Origin: Bacillota bacterium
GTDB taxonomy: Bacteria; Bacillota; Clostridia; Lachnospirales; Lachnospiraceae
Assembly: GCA_023398615.1 (NCBI GenBank)
Contig: JAEWSD010000244.1
Location: 1-32,882 of the forward strand
DNA length: 32,882 nucleotides
Direction of reading: 5' to 3'
Made by a program: the position numbers and the translations under genes. The notes under the pieces were generated by a model, which was not told where the DNA came from, ran no database searches, and worked only from the letters and a program-made list of their open reading frames with translations. Numbering within the stretch: the stretch's first letter is position 1; every line of letters begins with the position of its first letter. Below, one piece after another: positions 14,957 to 23,455 of this stretch.

Positions 14957-15688
14957 ATGGATAATCAATTATTGGATGAAAAGGCACCTCTTATTAACCT
15001 GGTTGAAATCTATAAAATATATCAGATGGGTGATAATGAAGTTCGTGCGAATGACGGAATCAACCTTAGTATTTTTGCAGGGGAATTCGTTGCTATTGTC
15101 GGCAAGTCCGGCAGCGGAAAGTCAACCATAATGAATATTATAGGAGCCCTGGATGTTCCCAGCTCGGGACAGTATTTTTTGAAAGGCCAGGACGTGAGTA
15201 AGATGAAGGGTGACGAGCTTGCCGAGATTCGTAACAAAACGATCGGATTTATATTCCAGCAGTATAATCTGCTGCCGAAGCAGAACCTGTTGGAAAATGT
15301 AGAGCTGCCCTTACTGTATGCCGGTATCGGGGCAAAACAAAGAAAGGAACTTGCCCTGGAAGCTCTTGACAGGGTTGGGATCCGGGATAAGTATAAGAAT
15401 TTCCCGAATCAGCTCTCCGGCGGACAGCAGCAGAGAGGCTCCATAGCCAGGGCGTTAGTGGGAAGCCCTTCCCTTATTCTTGCCGACGAGCCTACCGGCG
15501 CGCTGGACTCAAGAACCAGCAGGGAGGTTTTGGACTTCTTAAAGAAGCTGAATGCGGAAGGCAATACTATTGTGCTTATTACTCATGACCGTAATATTGC
15601 GGAGGAAGCAAAGCGAGTGGTACATATACACGACGGCAAGATAAATTTTGACGGTTCCGTTGAGGAATACAGACAGTTTAATAAATGA
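14957..15688 (+). CDS. MacB-type ABC ATP-binding protein
   Basis: A 243-residue ATPase with Walker A GKSGSGKST (49-57), signature LSGGQQQR (153-160), Walker B LILADEPTGALD (from 173) and H-loop ITHD (His210). The residues after the signature read GSIARAL where VAIARAL is usual, a mild oddity. GGAGG precedes the ATG by 11 bases. It lies 18 bases after the adaptor and 19 bases before the first permease, so the four genes form one operon. Likely drives outward transport or membrane-force transmission through the two permeases. Substrate unknown. Confidence 0.95.
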   Translation: MDNQLLDEKAPLINLVEIYKIYQMGDNEVRANDGINLSIFAGEFVAIVGKSGSGKSTIMNIIGALDVPSSGQYFLKGQDVSKMKGDELAEIRNKTIGFIFQQYNLLPKQNLLENVELPLLYAGIGAKQRKELALEALDRVGIRDKYKNFPNQLSGGQQQRGSIARALVGSPSLILADEPTGALDSRTSREVLDFLKKLNAEGNTIVLITHDRNIAEEAKRVVHIHDGKINFDGSVEEYRQFNK

Positions 15689-15707
15689 AACACGGAAAGA
15701 GGTTAGC

Positions 15708-16895
15708 ATGAATATAACGCAAGCGTTTAAATCGGCGTGGAAAAGTATGACCAGTAACAAGCTGCGTTCCTTTCTTACCATGCTCGGTATGATCATAGGT
15801 GTGTCCTCGGTAATCATTTTAACCGGTCTTGTCCAGGGAGCGACAAATTTTATCCTGTCCACCTTTATGAATGTGGGCTCCGATGTGATCGAGGTAAATG
15901 TTTACAGCACCGAAACAAGATATGCCACGGTAGATGGTTTGACCAGGTTTGTGGAAGAGAATCAGGACCTGTACAAAGACAGCTCACCGTTCATTTATTC
16001 AAATTATACTGTTAAAAAGGATACGGAATCAAAGAATTATACAATCATAGGTGTCGCTCCTGTTTTTCAGAATATGACGAATACTCCCGTTCCACAGGGG
16101 CGTTTCATTGAATATTCGGATATAAAGTTTCAGGAGAATAGCTGTGTAATCGGCGCCGACGCCGTGAAGGAACTGTTCGGCGGGAAATCGCCTGTAGGGG
16201 AATCTATAAGAATTAACGGAGAAACCTTTAAGGTCGTCGGTACGCATAAATCCTACAGTGATCTGTATATTTTTATTCCTTACACCAGTGCATGCAAGCT
16301 GAACGGCTCGAACATCGTTTCCACATTTGAAATTACGGCAAGAGATCTCGGTAATGTTACTCAGGCAGTCGATAAATTGGAAAGCTACATGTTCAGTATC
16401 ATGAAGGATGAGGATCTCTACAATATTCAGACCGCGAAACAGATTATCGATATCGTGAATACCGTTAAGTCCATATTGTCCGCCGCGTTAGGCGGAATAG
16501 CGGGGATCTCCCTGCTGGTTGCAGGCATCGGCATTATGAATATTATGCTGGTATCCGTGGTGGAGAGGACAAAGGAAATCGGCATCCGCAAATCAATGGG
16601 TGCCAAGAAACGGGATATCATCCGCCAATTTGTAATTGAAGCTGCTTCCATCAGCGCGTTGGGAGGCTTAATCGGCATTATCTTCGGCATCCTGGTTACG
16701 AATCTGTTAGGCGGAGTGATCAGCGGCCTTACTGCGGGTGCGGCCGGAAATGTCGGAAGCTTTGTGGTGGAAACCAAGCTTTCATCCATTCTTCTGGCCT
16801 TCGGTGTATCCACGGGAATCGGTATCTGCTTCGGATACATGCCTGCGAAAAAAGCGGCAAAGCTTAACCCGATCGATGCCTTAAGAAGCGAGTGA
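15708..16895 (+). CDS. MacB-like FtsX permease, first copy
   Basis: A 395-residue permease with the MacB layout: N-terminal span (about 18-42, RSFLTMLGMIIGVSSVIIL), an extracytoplasmic MacB-PCD domain (about 50-260), and three C-terminal FtsX spans (about 273-300, 325-355, 370-390) ending in KLNPIDALRSE. The frame runs upstream inside the ATPase gene, but GAGG seven bases before the ATG at 15708 and alignment with the next gene fix the start. It is a paralogue of the following gene with equal length; the membrane regions are nearly identical while the exposed domain has diverged. The two probably pair as a heterodimer. Confidence 0.93.
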   Translation: MNITQAFKSAWKSMTSNKLRSFLTMLGMIIGVSSVIILTGLVQGATNFILSTFMNVGSDVIEVNVYSTETRYATVDGLTRFVEENQDLYKDSSPFIYSNYTVKKDTESKNYTIIGVAPVFQNMTNTPVPQGRFIEYSDIKFQENSCVIGADAVKELFGGKSPVGESIRINGETFKVVGTHKSYSDLYIFIPYTSACKLNGSNIVSTFEITARDLGNVTQAVDKLESYMFSIMKDEDLYNIQTAKQIIDIVNTVKSILSAALGGIAGISLLVAGIGIMNIMLVSVVERTKEIGIRKSMGAKKRDIIRQFVIEAASISALGGLIGIIFGILVTNLLGGVISGLTAGAAGNVGSFVVETKLSSILLAFGVSTGIGICFGYMPAKKAAKLNPIDALRSE

Positions 16896-16945
16896 GATAA
16901 TTATTGCAATACTTTAAATGAGTTGTTATCTAGAAAGAGGTTAAC

Positions 16946-18133
16946 ATGAGTATAATACAAGCGTTTAAATTAGCATGGAAAAGTATAGCGGCCAATAAGC
17001 TGCGTTCCTTCCTGACCATGCTGGGTATGATTATAGGTGTATCCTCGGTAATCATTTTGACCGGTCTTGTTCAAGGGGCAACGAATTTCATCCTGTCAAC
17101 CTTTATGAATATCGGTACTGACGTTATTCAAGCCAGTATTTACAGTACGGATACCAGATATGTAACCGTAGACGATATGAGCCGCTTTGTGGAGGAGAAC
17201 GATGATCTTTACGGATTGATGTCTCCGATTGTAACTTCAAGGTATACGGCCAAAAGCGGCACGAATTCTTATGAATGCAGTATTTACGGCGTGGCTCCGG
17301 ACTTTCAGAGTATGTATAATCAGAAGTTATCCTCCGGACGCTTCATTCAATATGCCGATATAAAATTCAGGAACAACAGCTGTGTGATCGGCAAAAAAAT
17401 CGTGAAAGAGGTCTTCGACGGACATGTATCCGTGGGAGATACCATAAAAATCAACGGACAGACTTTCAATATCGTCGGAATCCACGAATCCTATGAGGAC
17501 AGTACGATTTACATACCCTATACGGTCGCATGCAAGATGGCGGGCAGCAATATAACCTCCTATTATATTATTTCGGCAAAGAATACGGATAATGTGCAGC
17601 CTGCTGTGAACGCGCTGGAGAAATTCCTGGCCGGTGTTATGAAGGATAAGGATCTTTACTATGTCGAGACAATGAAACAGTACTTGGATATCATTAATAC
17701 CGTAGAGACCATACTGTCCGCCGCACTGAGCGGAATAGCGGGGATCTCCCTGCTGGTTGCAGGAATCGGAATTATGAATATTATGCTGGTATCCGTCGTC
17801 GAACGGACAAAGGAGATCGGTATAAGGAAGTCACTGGGTGCCAAAAAGAAGGATATCATAAGGCAATTTGTAATTGAGGCTGCTTCCATCAGTGCATTGG
17901 GAGGCTTAACCGGGATTGTATTCGGGATTGTTGTTACTAATCTGCTTGGAGGTGCAATCGAAGGAATGGCTGCCGGTGCCCTGGGCAATGTCGGAAGCTT
18001 TACCGCAGAGACTACATTATCTTCCATCCTGTTAGCTTTTGGTGTGTCAACGGGAATCGGCATATGCTTCGGATATATGCCTGCAAAGAAGGCGGCAAAC
18101 TTAAATCCGATCGATGCACTGAGAAGTGAATAA
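16946..18133 (+). CDS. MacB-like FtsX permease, second copy
   Basis: A 395-residue paralogue of the gene at 15708, without internal length change. Identity is almost complete in residues 18-55 and 270-395 (for example GIAGISLLVAGIGIMNIMLVSVVERTKEIGIRKS), and much lower in the extracytoplasmic region about 60-260. Even the ribosome site is duplicated (AAAGAGGTTAAC here, AAAGAGGTTAGC before the first copy), so the tandem duplication included the leader. As the last gene of the MacAB-like operon it is expected to form a heterodimer with the first permease, or alternative homodimers with different adaptor or substrate preference. Confidence 0.93.
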   Translation: MSIIQAFKLAWKSIAANKLRSFLTMLGMIIGVSSVIILTGLVQGATNFILSTFMNIGTDVIQASIYSTDTRYVTVDDMSRFVEENDDLYGLMSPIVTSRYTAKSGTNSYECSIYGVAPDFQSMYNQKLSSGRFIQYADIKFRNNSCVIGKKIVKEVFDGHVSVGDTIKINGQTFNIVGIHESYEDSTIYIPYTVACKMAGSNITSYYIISAKNTDNVQPAVNALEKFLAGVMKDKDLYYVETMKQYLDIINTVETILSAALSGIAGISLLVAGIGIMNIMLVSVVERTKEIGIRKSLGAKKKDIIRQFVIEAASISALGGLTGIVFGIVVTNLLGGAIEGMAAGALGNVGSFTAETTLSSILLAFGVSTGIGICFGYMPAKKAANLNPIDALRSE

Positions 18134-18205
18134 ACAGGAATGTTTGTCATAAATGTATTACCCGCAGAATAGTATGGAATAAACGATGCATTCGGAGATA
18201 CCGGA

Positions 18206-18487
18206 ATGAGCGGCATAACAAGAGCGGAACTGGACGCTATGAGGAATACGGATATACGGACAGTGGACCCGGATACCTTAACGGATATACGGGATGTAAA
18301 AATTAATGCGGATTTACCAAAGAACGAGAGGATTCTTGATTTTATCAGTCAAATCAGGAATCCTTATTGTTTTAAGTATGGAGATATTATCATTAAGATT
18401 ACCTTTTCCGACTCTGACGGCAGCGGCGGACCCTCAGAGAAGGACACCCTGGAGGAAAGATTCGAAAATTACCTGAAATCACTATGA
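18206..18487 (+). CDS. Small DUF6870-like protein
   Basis: A 93-residue soluble acidic protein with no signal peptide. The pattern ELDAMRNTDIRTVDPDTLTDIRDVKIN, followed by ERILDFISQIRNPYCFKYGDIIIKITFSD and ending TLEERFENYLKSL, matches my memory of the DUF6870 family common in Lachnospiraceae, sometimes on mobile elements. Function is unknown. GGAG lies eight bases before the ATG. It follows the permease operon by 72 bases and precedes dacF by 61 bases; no terminator or clear promoter of its own was found. Its segment SDGSGGPSEKD before the C-terminal helix looks like an insertion relative to the remembered family. Confidence 0.7.
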   Translation: MSGITRAELDAMRNTDIRTVDPDTLTDIRDVKINADLPKNERILDFISQIRNPYCFKYGDIIIKITFSDSDGSGGPSEKDTLEERFENYLKSL

Positions 18488-18548
18488 TTTGGTCTAAAAT
18501 AACAAAATACGGACTACAATATAATATATTTTGGACGTGAGGTAATTT

Positions 18549-19721
18549 ATGAAGAGGTTTGGAATCCTTCTGATAAGTATTATCCTACTTATGAATACAC
18601 TGTTTTGTGTGCCCGTATATGCGGAGACAGAAGATAACCAGTTGAACATTACTTCTACATCGGCAGTACTCATCGAAGGCTCTACCGGTGTTATTATTTA
18701 TGAAAAGAATAAGGATGAAAAGCTGAGGCCTGCCAGTATCACAAAGATCATGACCCTTCTGTTGATATTCGAAGCACTTGACAGCGGCAAGATTAAGCTT
18801 ACGGATACGGTAACGATCAGCGAACACGCCGCTTCTATGGGTGGTTCACAGGTCTATCTGGAGCCCTATGAGACACAGGATGTCAATACAATGATTAAAT
18901 GTATCAGCATTGCCAGCGCCAATGACGCGTGCGTTGCAATGGCCGAGCTGATTGCCGGTTCGGAGGAAGAGTTCGTGGAAAAAATGAATGAAAGAGCGAA
19001 GGAATTGGGCATGCAGAATACGCATTTTGTTAACAGCTGCGGGCTTGATGCCGACGGTCATTATTCCACCGCGTACGATGTGGCTTTAATGTCCCGTGAA
19101 CTGATTACGCAGCATCCGGAGGTCAGCAACTATTCCACGATATGGATGGATACCTTTGTACATACTACCAGGAAAGGACAGACGGAATTCGGATTGACCA
19201 ATACCAATAAGCTGATTAAGTTTTATAAGGGGATTACCGGCTTAAAGACCGGTTCTACCAGTCTGGCCAAATACTGCCTTTCCGCTACCGCAAAAAGGGA
19301 AGGGATGGACCTGATAGCCGTTATAATGGCCGCGCCGGAGACAAAAGTCAGGTTCAGCGAGGCCTCCAAGCTTTTAAACTACGGGTATGCCAATTGCAGC
19401 ATCTTTTCCGATGATAACAAGGACCTGGCGGTTACCCCGATTCCGGTCAGGAAAGGGATTGCCGACGGTTTAAACTACCGGGTCAACGACACCTTCTCCT
19501 ATCTTTGCCTGAAGGAGACGAACCCGGCCGATATCACCAAGGAGATCAGACTGGATGAATCGGTTACGGCTCCGGTTACGGAAAATGATAAAGTAGGTGA
19601 AATTACATACCTTATAAAGGGTAAAAAAATCGGCACGGTTGACATAGTTGCGGCCGAAAACATTAAAAAAGCCGGATATATGGATTACTTCAAGAGAGCT
19701 CTGGATAAATTATTTCTTTAG
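18549..19721 (+). CDS. dacF: D-alanyl-D-alanine carboxypeptidase, DacF/PBP5 type
   Basis: Serine peptidase that trims the terminal D-Ala from peptidoglycan stem peptides outside the membrane. The 390-residue length fits the class A low-molecular-weight PBPs. It has a signal peptide (1-25, cut after VYA), the active-site SxxK as Ser63-Ile-Thr-Lys66, SxN as Ser123-Ala-Asn125, and KTG at 233-235. After residue 290 there is a PBP5 C-terminal domain and an amphipathic tail (YMDYFKRALDKLF) that would hold it to the membrane. GAGG is six bases before the ATG. TATAAT at 18520-18525 is a possible -10 without a good -35. Proximity to scpAB and spore genes fits DacF, which in Bacillus acts in sporulation. 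Confidence 0.93.
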   Translation: MKRFGILLISIILLMNTLFCVPVYAETEDNQLNITSTSAVLIEGSTGVIIYEKNKDEKLRPASITKIMTLLLIFEALDSGKIKLTDTVTISEHAASMGGSQVYLEPYETQDVNTMIKCISIASANDACVAMAELIAGSEEEFVEKMNERAKELGMQNTHFVNSCGLDADGHYSTAYDVALMSRELITQHPEVSNYSTIWMDTFVHTTRKGQTEFGLTNTNKLIKFYKGITGLKTGSTSLAKYCLSATAKREGMDLIAVIMAAPETKVRFSEASKLLNYGYANCSIFSDDNKDLAVTPIPVRKGIADGLNYRVNDTFSYLCLKETNPADITKEIRLDESVTAPVTENDKVGEITYLIKGKKIGTVDIVAAENIKKAGYMDYFKRALDKLFL

Positions 19722-19731
19722 ATTAGTCCTA

Positions 19732-19760
19732 TAGACCACAGGTAAAGTCTGTGTTATAAT
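19732..19760 (+). promoter_or_regulatory. Candidate sigma-A promoter of the metallophosphoesterase gene
   Basis: TAGACC (19732-19737) and consensus TATAAT (19755-19760), spacer 17 bases. A small hairpin (CACAG/CTGTG) lies in the spacer. Confidence 0.5.
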
Positions 19761-19801
19761 TTATAAGGTGTGAAGAAAAGTTCTTAACTATGGAGGTTAT
19801 T

Positions 19802-20668
19802 ATGGTTGCAGCTGTTATCCTGTGCATTATATTCCTTGCCATAATTCTGCGGGCCCGCTATGAGAACAGGAGTTTTGAGGTTACCCATTACCGTGCCGGT
19901 TCAGGGAAAATCCCGGAAGCATTCAGCGGTACTAAGCTTTTGGTCCTTGCAGACCTCCACAACAACAGTTTTGGAAAGGGCAATAGAAGACTGATAGAGG
20001 AAATACATAGAATCCGCCCGGATTATGTACTTGTGGCAGGTGATATGATAATAGGGAAGAAGGCAAATGATTACTCTGCCGCCCTGTCGCTGCTGACCGG
20101 TCTTGCGATGCGCTACCCGGTATTTTACGGCTACGGCAACCATGAGCAGCATGTTATGCCGGGCAATGACAACTATGACGGAGGGTTTGACGCATTTAAG
20201 GCCAGCCTGGAAGCACTGGGCGTGTGTTTTTTGGAGAATAAGCAGATAAGAATATCACATAAAGATGCTGCGCTTGTAATCACCGGCCTTCTTATTGACA
20301 AGCAGTATTTTAATAAGATAAGACGGCCAAGCTTTAGTACGGCATCGATTCAGCATCTAGTAGGAATTGCAGATAGACAATGCTATAATATACTGATTGC
20401 ACATAATCCTGTATACTTCAGTAATTATACGGAGTGGGGGGCGGATCTGACGATATCCGGACATATACACGGCGGTATCATCCGCCTGCCTGCTTTAGGT
20501 GGTGTGATTTCTCCCCAGTATAAATTCTTTCCCAAATACGATGCGGGGAAATTCGTGAAAAACGGCAGTATCATGCTGGTATCCAGAGGTTTGGGACTGC
20601 ACACTATTAAATTAAGATTGTTTAACCGGCCGGAGCTTATGGTCGTAACATTGGAAAGGAATCTATGA
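19802..20668 (+). CDS. Membrane-anchored metallophosphoesterase (YkuE-like)
   Basis: Calcineurin-like phosphoesterase of 288 residues with an N-terminal membrane anchor (about 2-17). All dimetal motifs are present: D-x-H in LADLHN (51-53), GD in AGDM (80-81), GNHE (112-115), His201 in AHNP, and SGHIHGG (His221 and His223). It resembles the YkuE/YaeI group that act at the membrane, in some species on lipid headgroups; the substrate here is not known. An in-frame ATG at 19790 would include the GGAGG (19792-19796) that serves as ribosome site five bases before the ATG at 19802, so the later start is chosen. The stop overlaps the next gene by ATGA. Confidence 0.88.
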   Translation: MVAAVILCIIFLAIILRARYENRSFEVTHYRAGSGKIPEAFSGTKLLVLADLHNNSFGKGNRRLIEEIHRIRPDYVLVAGDMIIGKKANDYSAALSLLTGLAMRYPVFYGYGNHEQHVMPGNDNYDGGFDAFKASLEALGVCFLENKQIRISHKDAALVITGLLIDKQYFNKIRRPSFSTASIQHLVGIADRQCYNILIAHNPVYFSNYTEWGADLTISGHIHGGIIRLPALGGVISPQYKFFPKYDAGKFVKNGSIMLVSRGLGLHTIKLRLFNRPELMVVTLERNL

Positions 20669-21267
20669 AAATACAATTAATTCGTCTGATTTCAGCCTTG
20701 CTGGCCGGGAGTCTTGTGATGATTCTTCATGAATTTCCGAAAGCTTTCATCTTCAAAAGAATAAACAGCAGTAAAGGCGTGAAAAGCAAACATAATATCT
20801 ATAAACTTCATCATTATATCGACCCGATCGGTTTGATTCTGTGTATTACGAACCAGACCGGTTTTTCCAAGCCGTATATGTACCGGATAAAAGATAAACG
20901 GACGAATCTGATCCTGGGCATTACGGGTTTTCTGAGTCTTGCCGCCATTTTTATGCTAAGTATGGCAGCCTTAAAATTCGGTGTGGGGATGAATGCCAAG
21001 TTCAGTTATTCCGAAACGGTCGGGCTGCCCGTGATGTTTTTACAGGGTTTTATAGTATATATGGCTTTGATAAGCATCAGCATGTTTATTGTTAACCTGT
21101 TTCCTGTTTCAACCTTTGATATGGGCTTATGTATAGCAGGCAAGTCTCCGACGAAATACTTTGCGATTATACGGAATGATTATTTTATCAAAATGATGCT
21201 CATTCTGATTATCATGTTCCGTTTTATAACCAGCCTGAGTACCTTTATCATGAGTACTTTACTATAA
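20665..21267 (+). CDS. Site-2-protease (M50)-like membrane protein with degenerate active site
   Basis: A 200-residue protein with about five membrane spans. Order and spacing match the YwhC-type site-2 proteases: the zinc motif region, then HYIDPIGLIL, then a GFSKPYMY segment followed by a loop and hydrophobic stretch, then NLFPVSTFDMG in place of the NLLPIPPLDGG motif. The HExxH motif reads His22-Glu-Phe-Pro-Lys26, so one zinc ligand is lost, although Glu23 and Asp152 remain. Activity is therefore doubtful. Genuine M50 peptidases sit next to scpA in many Clostridia, which supports the assignment. The start overlaps the preceding stop (ATGA) with AAGGA just upstream. Confidence 0.65.
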   Translation: MKIQLIRLISALLAGSLVMILHEFPKAFIFKRINSSKGVKSKHNIYKLHHYIDPIGLILCITNQTGFSKPYMYRIKDKRTNLILGITGFLSLAAIFMLSMAALKFGVGMNAKFSYSETVGLPVMFLQGFIVYMALISISMFIVNLFPVSTFDMGLCIAGKSPTKYFAIIRNDYFIKMMLILIIMFRFITSLSTFIMSTLL

Positions 21268-21290
21268 TTGTAAATAAGGATGGACAAGCT

Positions 21291-22073
21291 ATGAGTATTT
21301 CTATTAAACTGGAAGCATTTGAAGGTCCGCTGGATCTGCTGCTTCATCTGATTGATAAGAATAAGATAAATATTTATGATATCCCCATCGTAGAGATCAC
21401 GGAACAGTATATGGAGTATATCCGGGAGATGGAAACAAAGAACCTGGACGTCATGAGTGAATTCCTGGTAATGGCCGCAACGCTGATCAACATTAAGTCA
21501 AAGATGCTGCTGCCGAAGGATGAGGCGAATGAGGAAGAGGAAGAAGACCCCAGGCAAGAGCTGGTGGAACGGCTGCTTGAATATAAGATGTTTAAATACA
21601 TTTCGTTCGAGCTTAAGGACAGGGAACTGGATGCGGCCAAGATACTCTATAAGGGTTCAAGCATACCGCCTGAAATAGCCGCTTACAAAGAGGAAATCCG
21701 TGCTGCGGACCTGCTTTCCGATCTGACCCTCTCAAGGCTGCATTCCATCTTTCAATCCGTTGTAAAAAAACAGGTAGACAAGATCGACCCGATCCGAAGT
21801 AAATTCGGCAGGATTGAACGCGAAGAGATTAACCTGTATGAGACGATCCGGACCATTCAGGAGTACGGTTTGGAACATAAGCGCTTCAGCTTCCGGGGAT
21901 TGCTTGAGAAGCAGCCGGGGAAAATGGAAGTTATCGTTACCTTCCTGGGGATACTGGAATTAATAAAAATGGGACAGATCGAGATTGTCCAGGAAAATCT
22001 GTTCGAGGATATCAGTATAGATTTTGTAGGAAAGAGTATTGCGGAATTGGATGAAGCCACAATACCGGGTTAA
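21291..22073 (+). CDS. scpA: Segregation and condensation protein A
   Basis: Kleisin subunit that binds SMC and ScpB to organise and segregate the chromosome. The 260-residue length is normal. The N-terminal helix pair EAFEGPLDLLLHLIDKNKINIYDIPIVEITEQYMEYI is diagnostic; an acidic linker (EEEEED, about 82-88) and a C-terminal winged-helix region (about 180-250) follow. AAGGA is ten bases before the ATG. It precedes scpB by 33 bases, as in most Firmicutes. The three genes upstream are tightly spaced, so an operon from the metallophosphoesterase through scpB is likely. Confidence 0.97.
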   Translation: MSISIKLEAFEGPLDLLLHLIDKNKINIYDIPIVEITEQYMEYIREMETKNLDVMSEFLVMAATLINIKSKMLLPKDEANEEEEEDPRQELVERLLEYKMFKYISFELKDRELDAAKILYKGSSIPPEIAAYKEEIRAADLLSDLTLSRLHSIFQSVVKKQVDKIDPIRSKFGRIEREEINLYETIRTIQEYGLEHKRFSFRGLLEKQPGKMEVIVTFLGILELIKMGQIEIVQENLFEDISIDFVGKSIAELDEATIPG

Positions 22074-22106
22074 TGTCTGACTTGGATGCCGGAAGGGAGG
22101 GAGCTT

Positions 22107-22676
22107 ATGGAAATAAAAAAACTGGAAGCTGCTATCGAAGCAATTCTGTTTACAATGGGGGAAGCGGTGGAATTGGAGAGGATTGCCGCTGCCGTTGAGC
22201 ATGATCCGGACACGACACGAAGAATCATCCGTAATATGATGGATCAATATGAAGCGGAAGAGAGAGGAATACAAATCATCGAACTGGACGGTGCTTTCCA
22301 GATGTGTACGAAAGCGGAAATGTATGAATCCATAATTAAGATAACTCATATTCCGAAGAAACATGTATTAACGGACGTCCTGCTGGAAACCCTGTCGATC
22401 ATAGCATATAAGCAGCCTATAACGAGACAGGAGATTGAGGCGATCCGGGGGGTAAAGTGTGATCATGCGGTCAATAAATTAATGGAATATAATCTTGTCT
22501 GTGAAGTAGGCAGGATGGATGCACCCGGAAGGCCTATTCTGTTTGGCACGACGGAGGATTTCTTAAGAAGCTTCGGTATTCAGTCCCTGGAAGATTTACC
22601 GGTGATAAATCCGGAAAAGGTGGAGGATTTCAAACTGGAAGCCGAGGAAGAGATACAATTGAAGCTGGACATATAA
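22107..22676 (+). CDS. scpB: Segregation and condensation protein B
   Basis: Partner of ScpA in the SMC complex; forms a dimer that binds the ScpA linker. The protein is 189 residues, with two winged-helix domains. Family motifs include EAILFTMGEAVELERIA near the start and VLLETLSIIAYKQPITRQEIEAIRGVKCDHAVNKLMEYNLV in the second domain, followed by GRPILFGTTEDFLRSFGI. An in-frame ATG at 22086 exists, but AAGGGAGG at 22093-22100 is six bases before the ATG at 22107, and the family starts there. Last gene of its operon; a long hairpin follows. Confidence 0.97.
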   Translation: MEIKKLEAAIEAILFTMGEAVELERIAAAVEHDPDTTRRIIRNMMDQYEAEERGIQIIELDGAFQMCTKAEMYESIIKITHIPKKHVLTDVLLETLSIIAYKQPITRQEIEAIRGVKCDHAVNKLMEYNLVCEVGRMDAPGRPILFGTTEDFLRSFGIQSLEDLPVINPEKVEDFKLEAEEEIQLKLDI

Positions 22677-22678
22677 AT

Positions 22679-22760
22679 TACATAGAGTACGATCACGAGC
22701 TGAGGACGGATTTACAGGTTGGAAAAAAGATTAAATCCGTCCTTATAAGTCCGCTATGTA
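22679..22760. terminator. Nested hairpin between convergent genes
   Basis: A 14-base-pair stem (22701-22714 with 22732-22745, one G-U) encloses a 17-base loop and is itself enclosed by a perfect 7-base-pair outer stem (TACATAG 22679-22685, CTATGTA 22754-22760). It fills the gap between the scpB stop and the stop of the minus-strand gene. There is no clean U-tract on either side, so it may be a bidirectional but non-canonical terminator. Confidence 0.5.
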
Positions 22761-23258
22761 TCACTCAGCGTCATCATGCCTGGTATAAATATCTAAAGCG
22801 GTCAGCAATTTCCCGTTTTCTTCCTTTAGGACATAGATTTCTTTCACGCTTTCCTCTACATAATCCTTCTTAAAGTTAAAATTTCTTGCGATCTGATGGC
22901 AGTCCTTATATTTTTCTCCGTTGAACTCAAATTCGTATTTTACGGTGATCTGATGCTTTCCGGCGTTTAGATCCGTAATTTTTGCATAAACCAATTCCCC
23001 GCAGTTAAAAATCCGGTTTAATCTGCCGACCGTACCCTTGATAACCAGAATCCCTGCCGCCGTGATCCCAATACATACGGCCATTATAATTCCGGCGGTC
23101 AAAACAGTCATATCTTCCGTCAAAGGAAACCTGGGAATGATATCCGATACCGACAGTAAGACAAGTATGCCGAAGGCCGGTGAAAGGATGGAAAATATCA
23201 GCCAAAACTTACATGAATAATTATTAATAAATACCTTTTTTAATGAAACGTCTTTCAA
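22761..23258 (-). CDS. Small membrane protein of unknown function (DUF3592-like)
   Basis: A protein of about 165 residues with two membrane spans (about 17-39 and 50-72) and a C-terminal beta-rich domain (about 80-160: GELVYAKITDLNAGKHQITVKYEFEFNGEKYKDC). The pattern resembles DUF3592-type proteins, but I am not certain. The frame extends to 23306 with TTG; the best supported start is the TTG at 23258, ten bases after AAGGGG. No ATG start is available in this frame. It converges on scpB and diverges from the germination operon, with about 200 bases between. Function cannot be assigned. Confidence 0.65.
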   Translation of the reverse strand: MKDVSLKKVFINNYSCKFWLIFSILSPAFGILVLLSVSDIIPRFPLTEDMTVLTAGIIMAVCIGITAAGILVIKGTVGRLNRIFNCGELVYAKITDLNAGKHQITVKYEFEFNGEKYKDCHQIARNFNFKKDYVEESVKEIYVLKEENGKLLTALDIYTRHDDAE

Positions 23259-23455
23259 TAAGATACATCCCCTTCTTTTTTCCACACTTCCCCATAATAA
23301 TACCAATGATATCTAACCATGTCAATAAGGCTTTAATTGCAAATAAAAATATATAAACTGGATATAATATGTGCGTATAATGATCGGTTGGTAACAGTAA
23401 AGACAGGATGCCTGTGGATTGCCGGAAGGTAAAAGCAGGCAGAAAGAGGCTTCGG

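Noticed and set aside
8206..18133. The ABC cluster as a bacteriocin or lantibiotic locus
   Set aside because: No precursor peptide with leader, no modification enzyme and no peptidase-containing transporter was found; the 29-codon frame at 13167 lacks leader-core features.
23363..23381. Forespore sigma-G promoter before the germination operon
   Set aside because: Expected from biology, but the words present are two TATAAT-like boxes without a convincing sigma-G -35 or CATnnTA -10, so no promoter is called.
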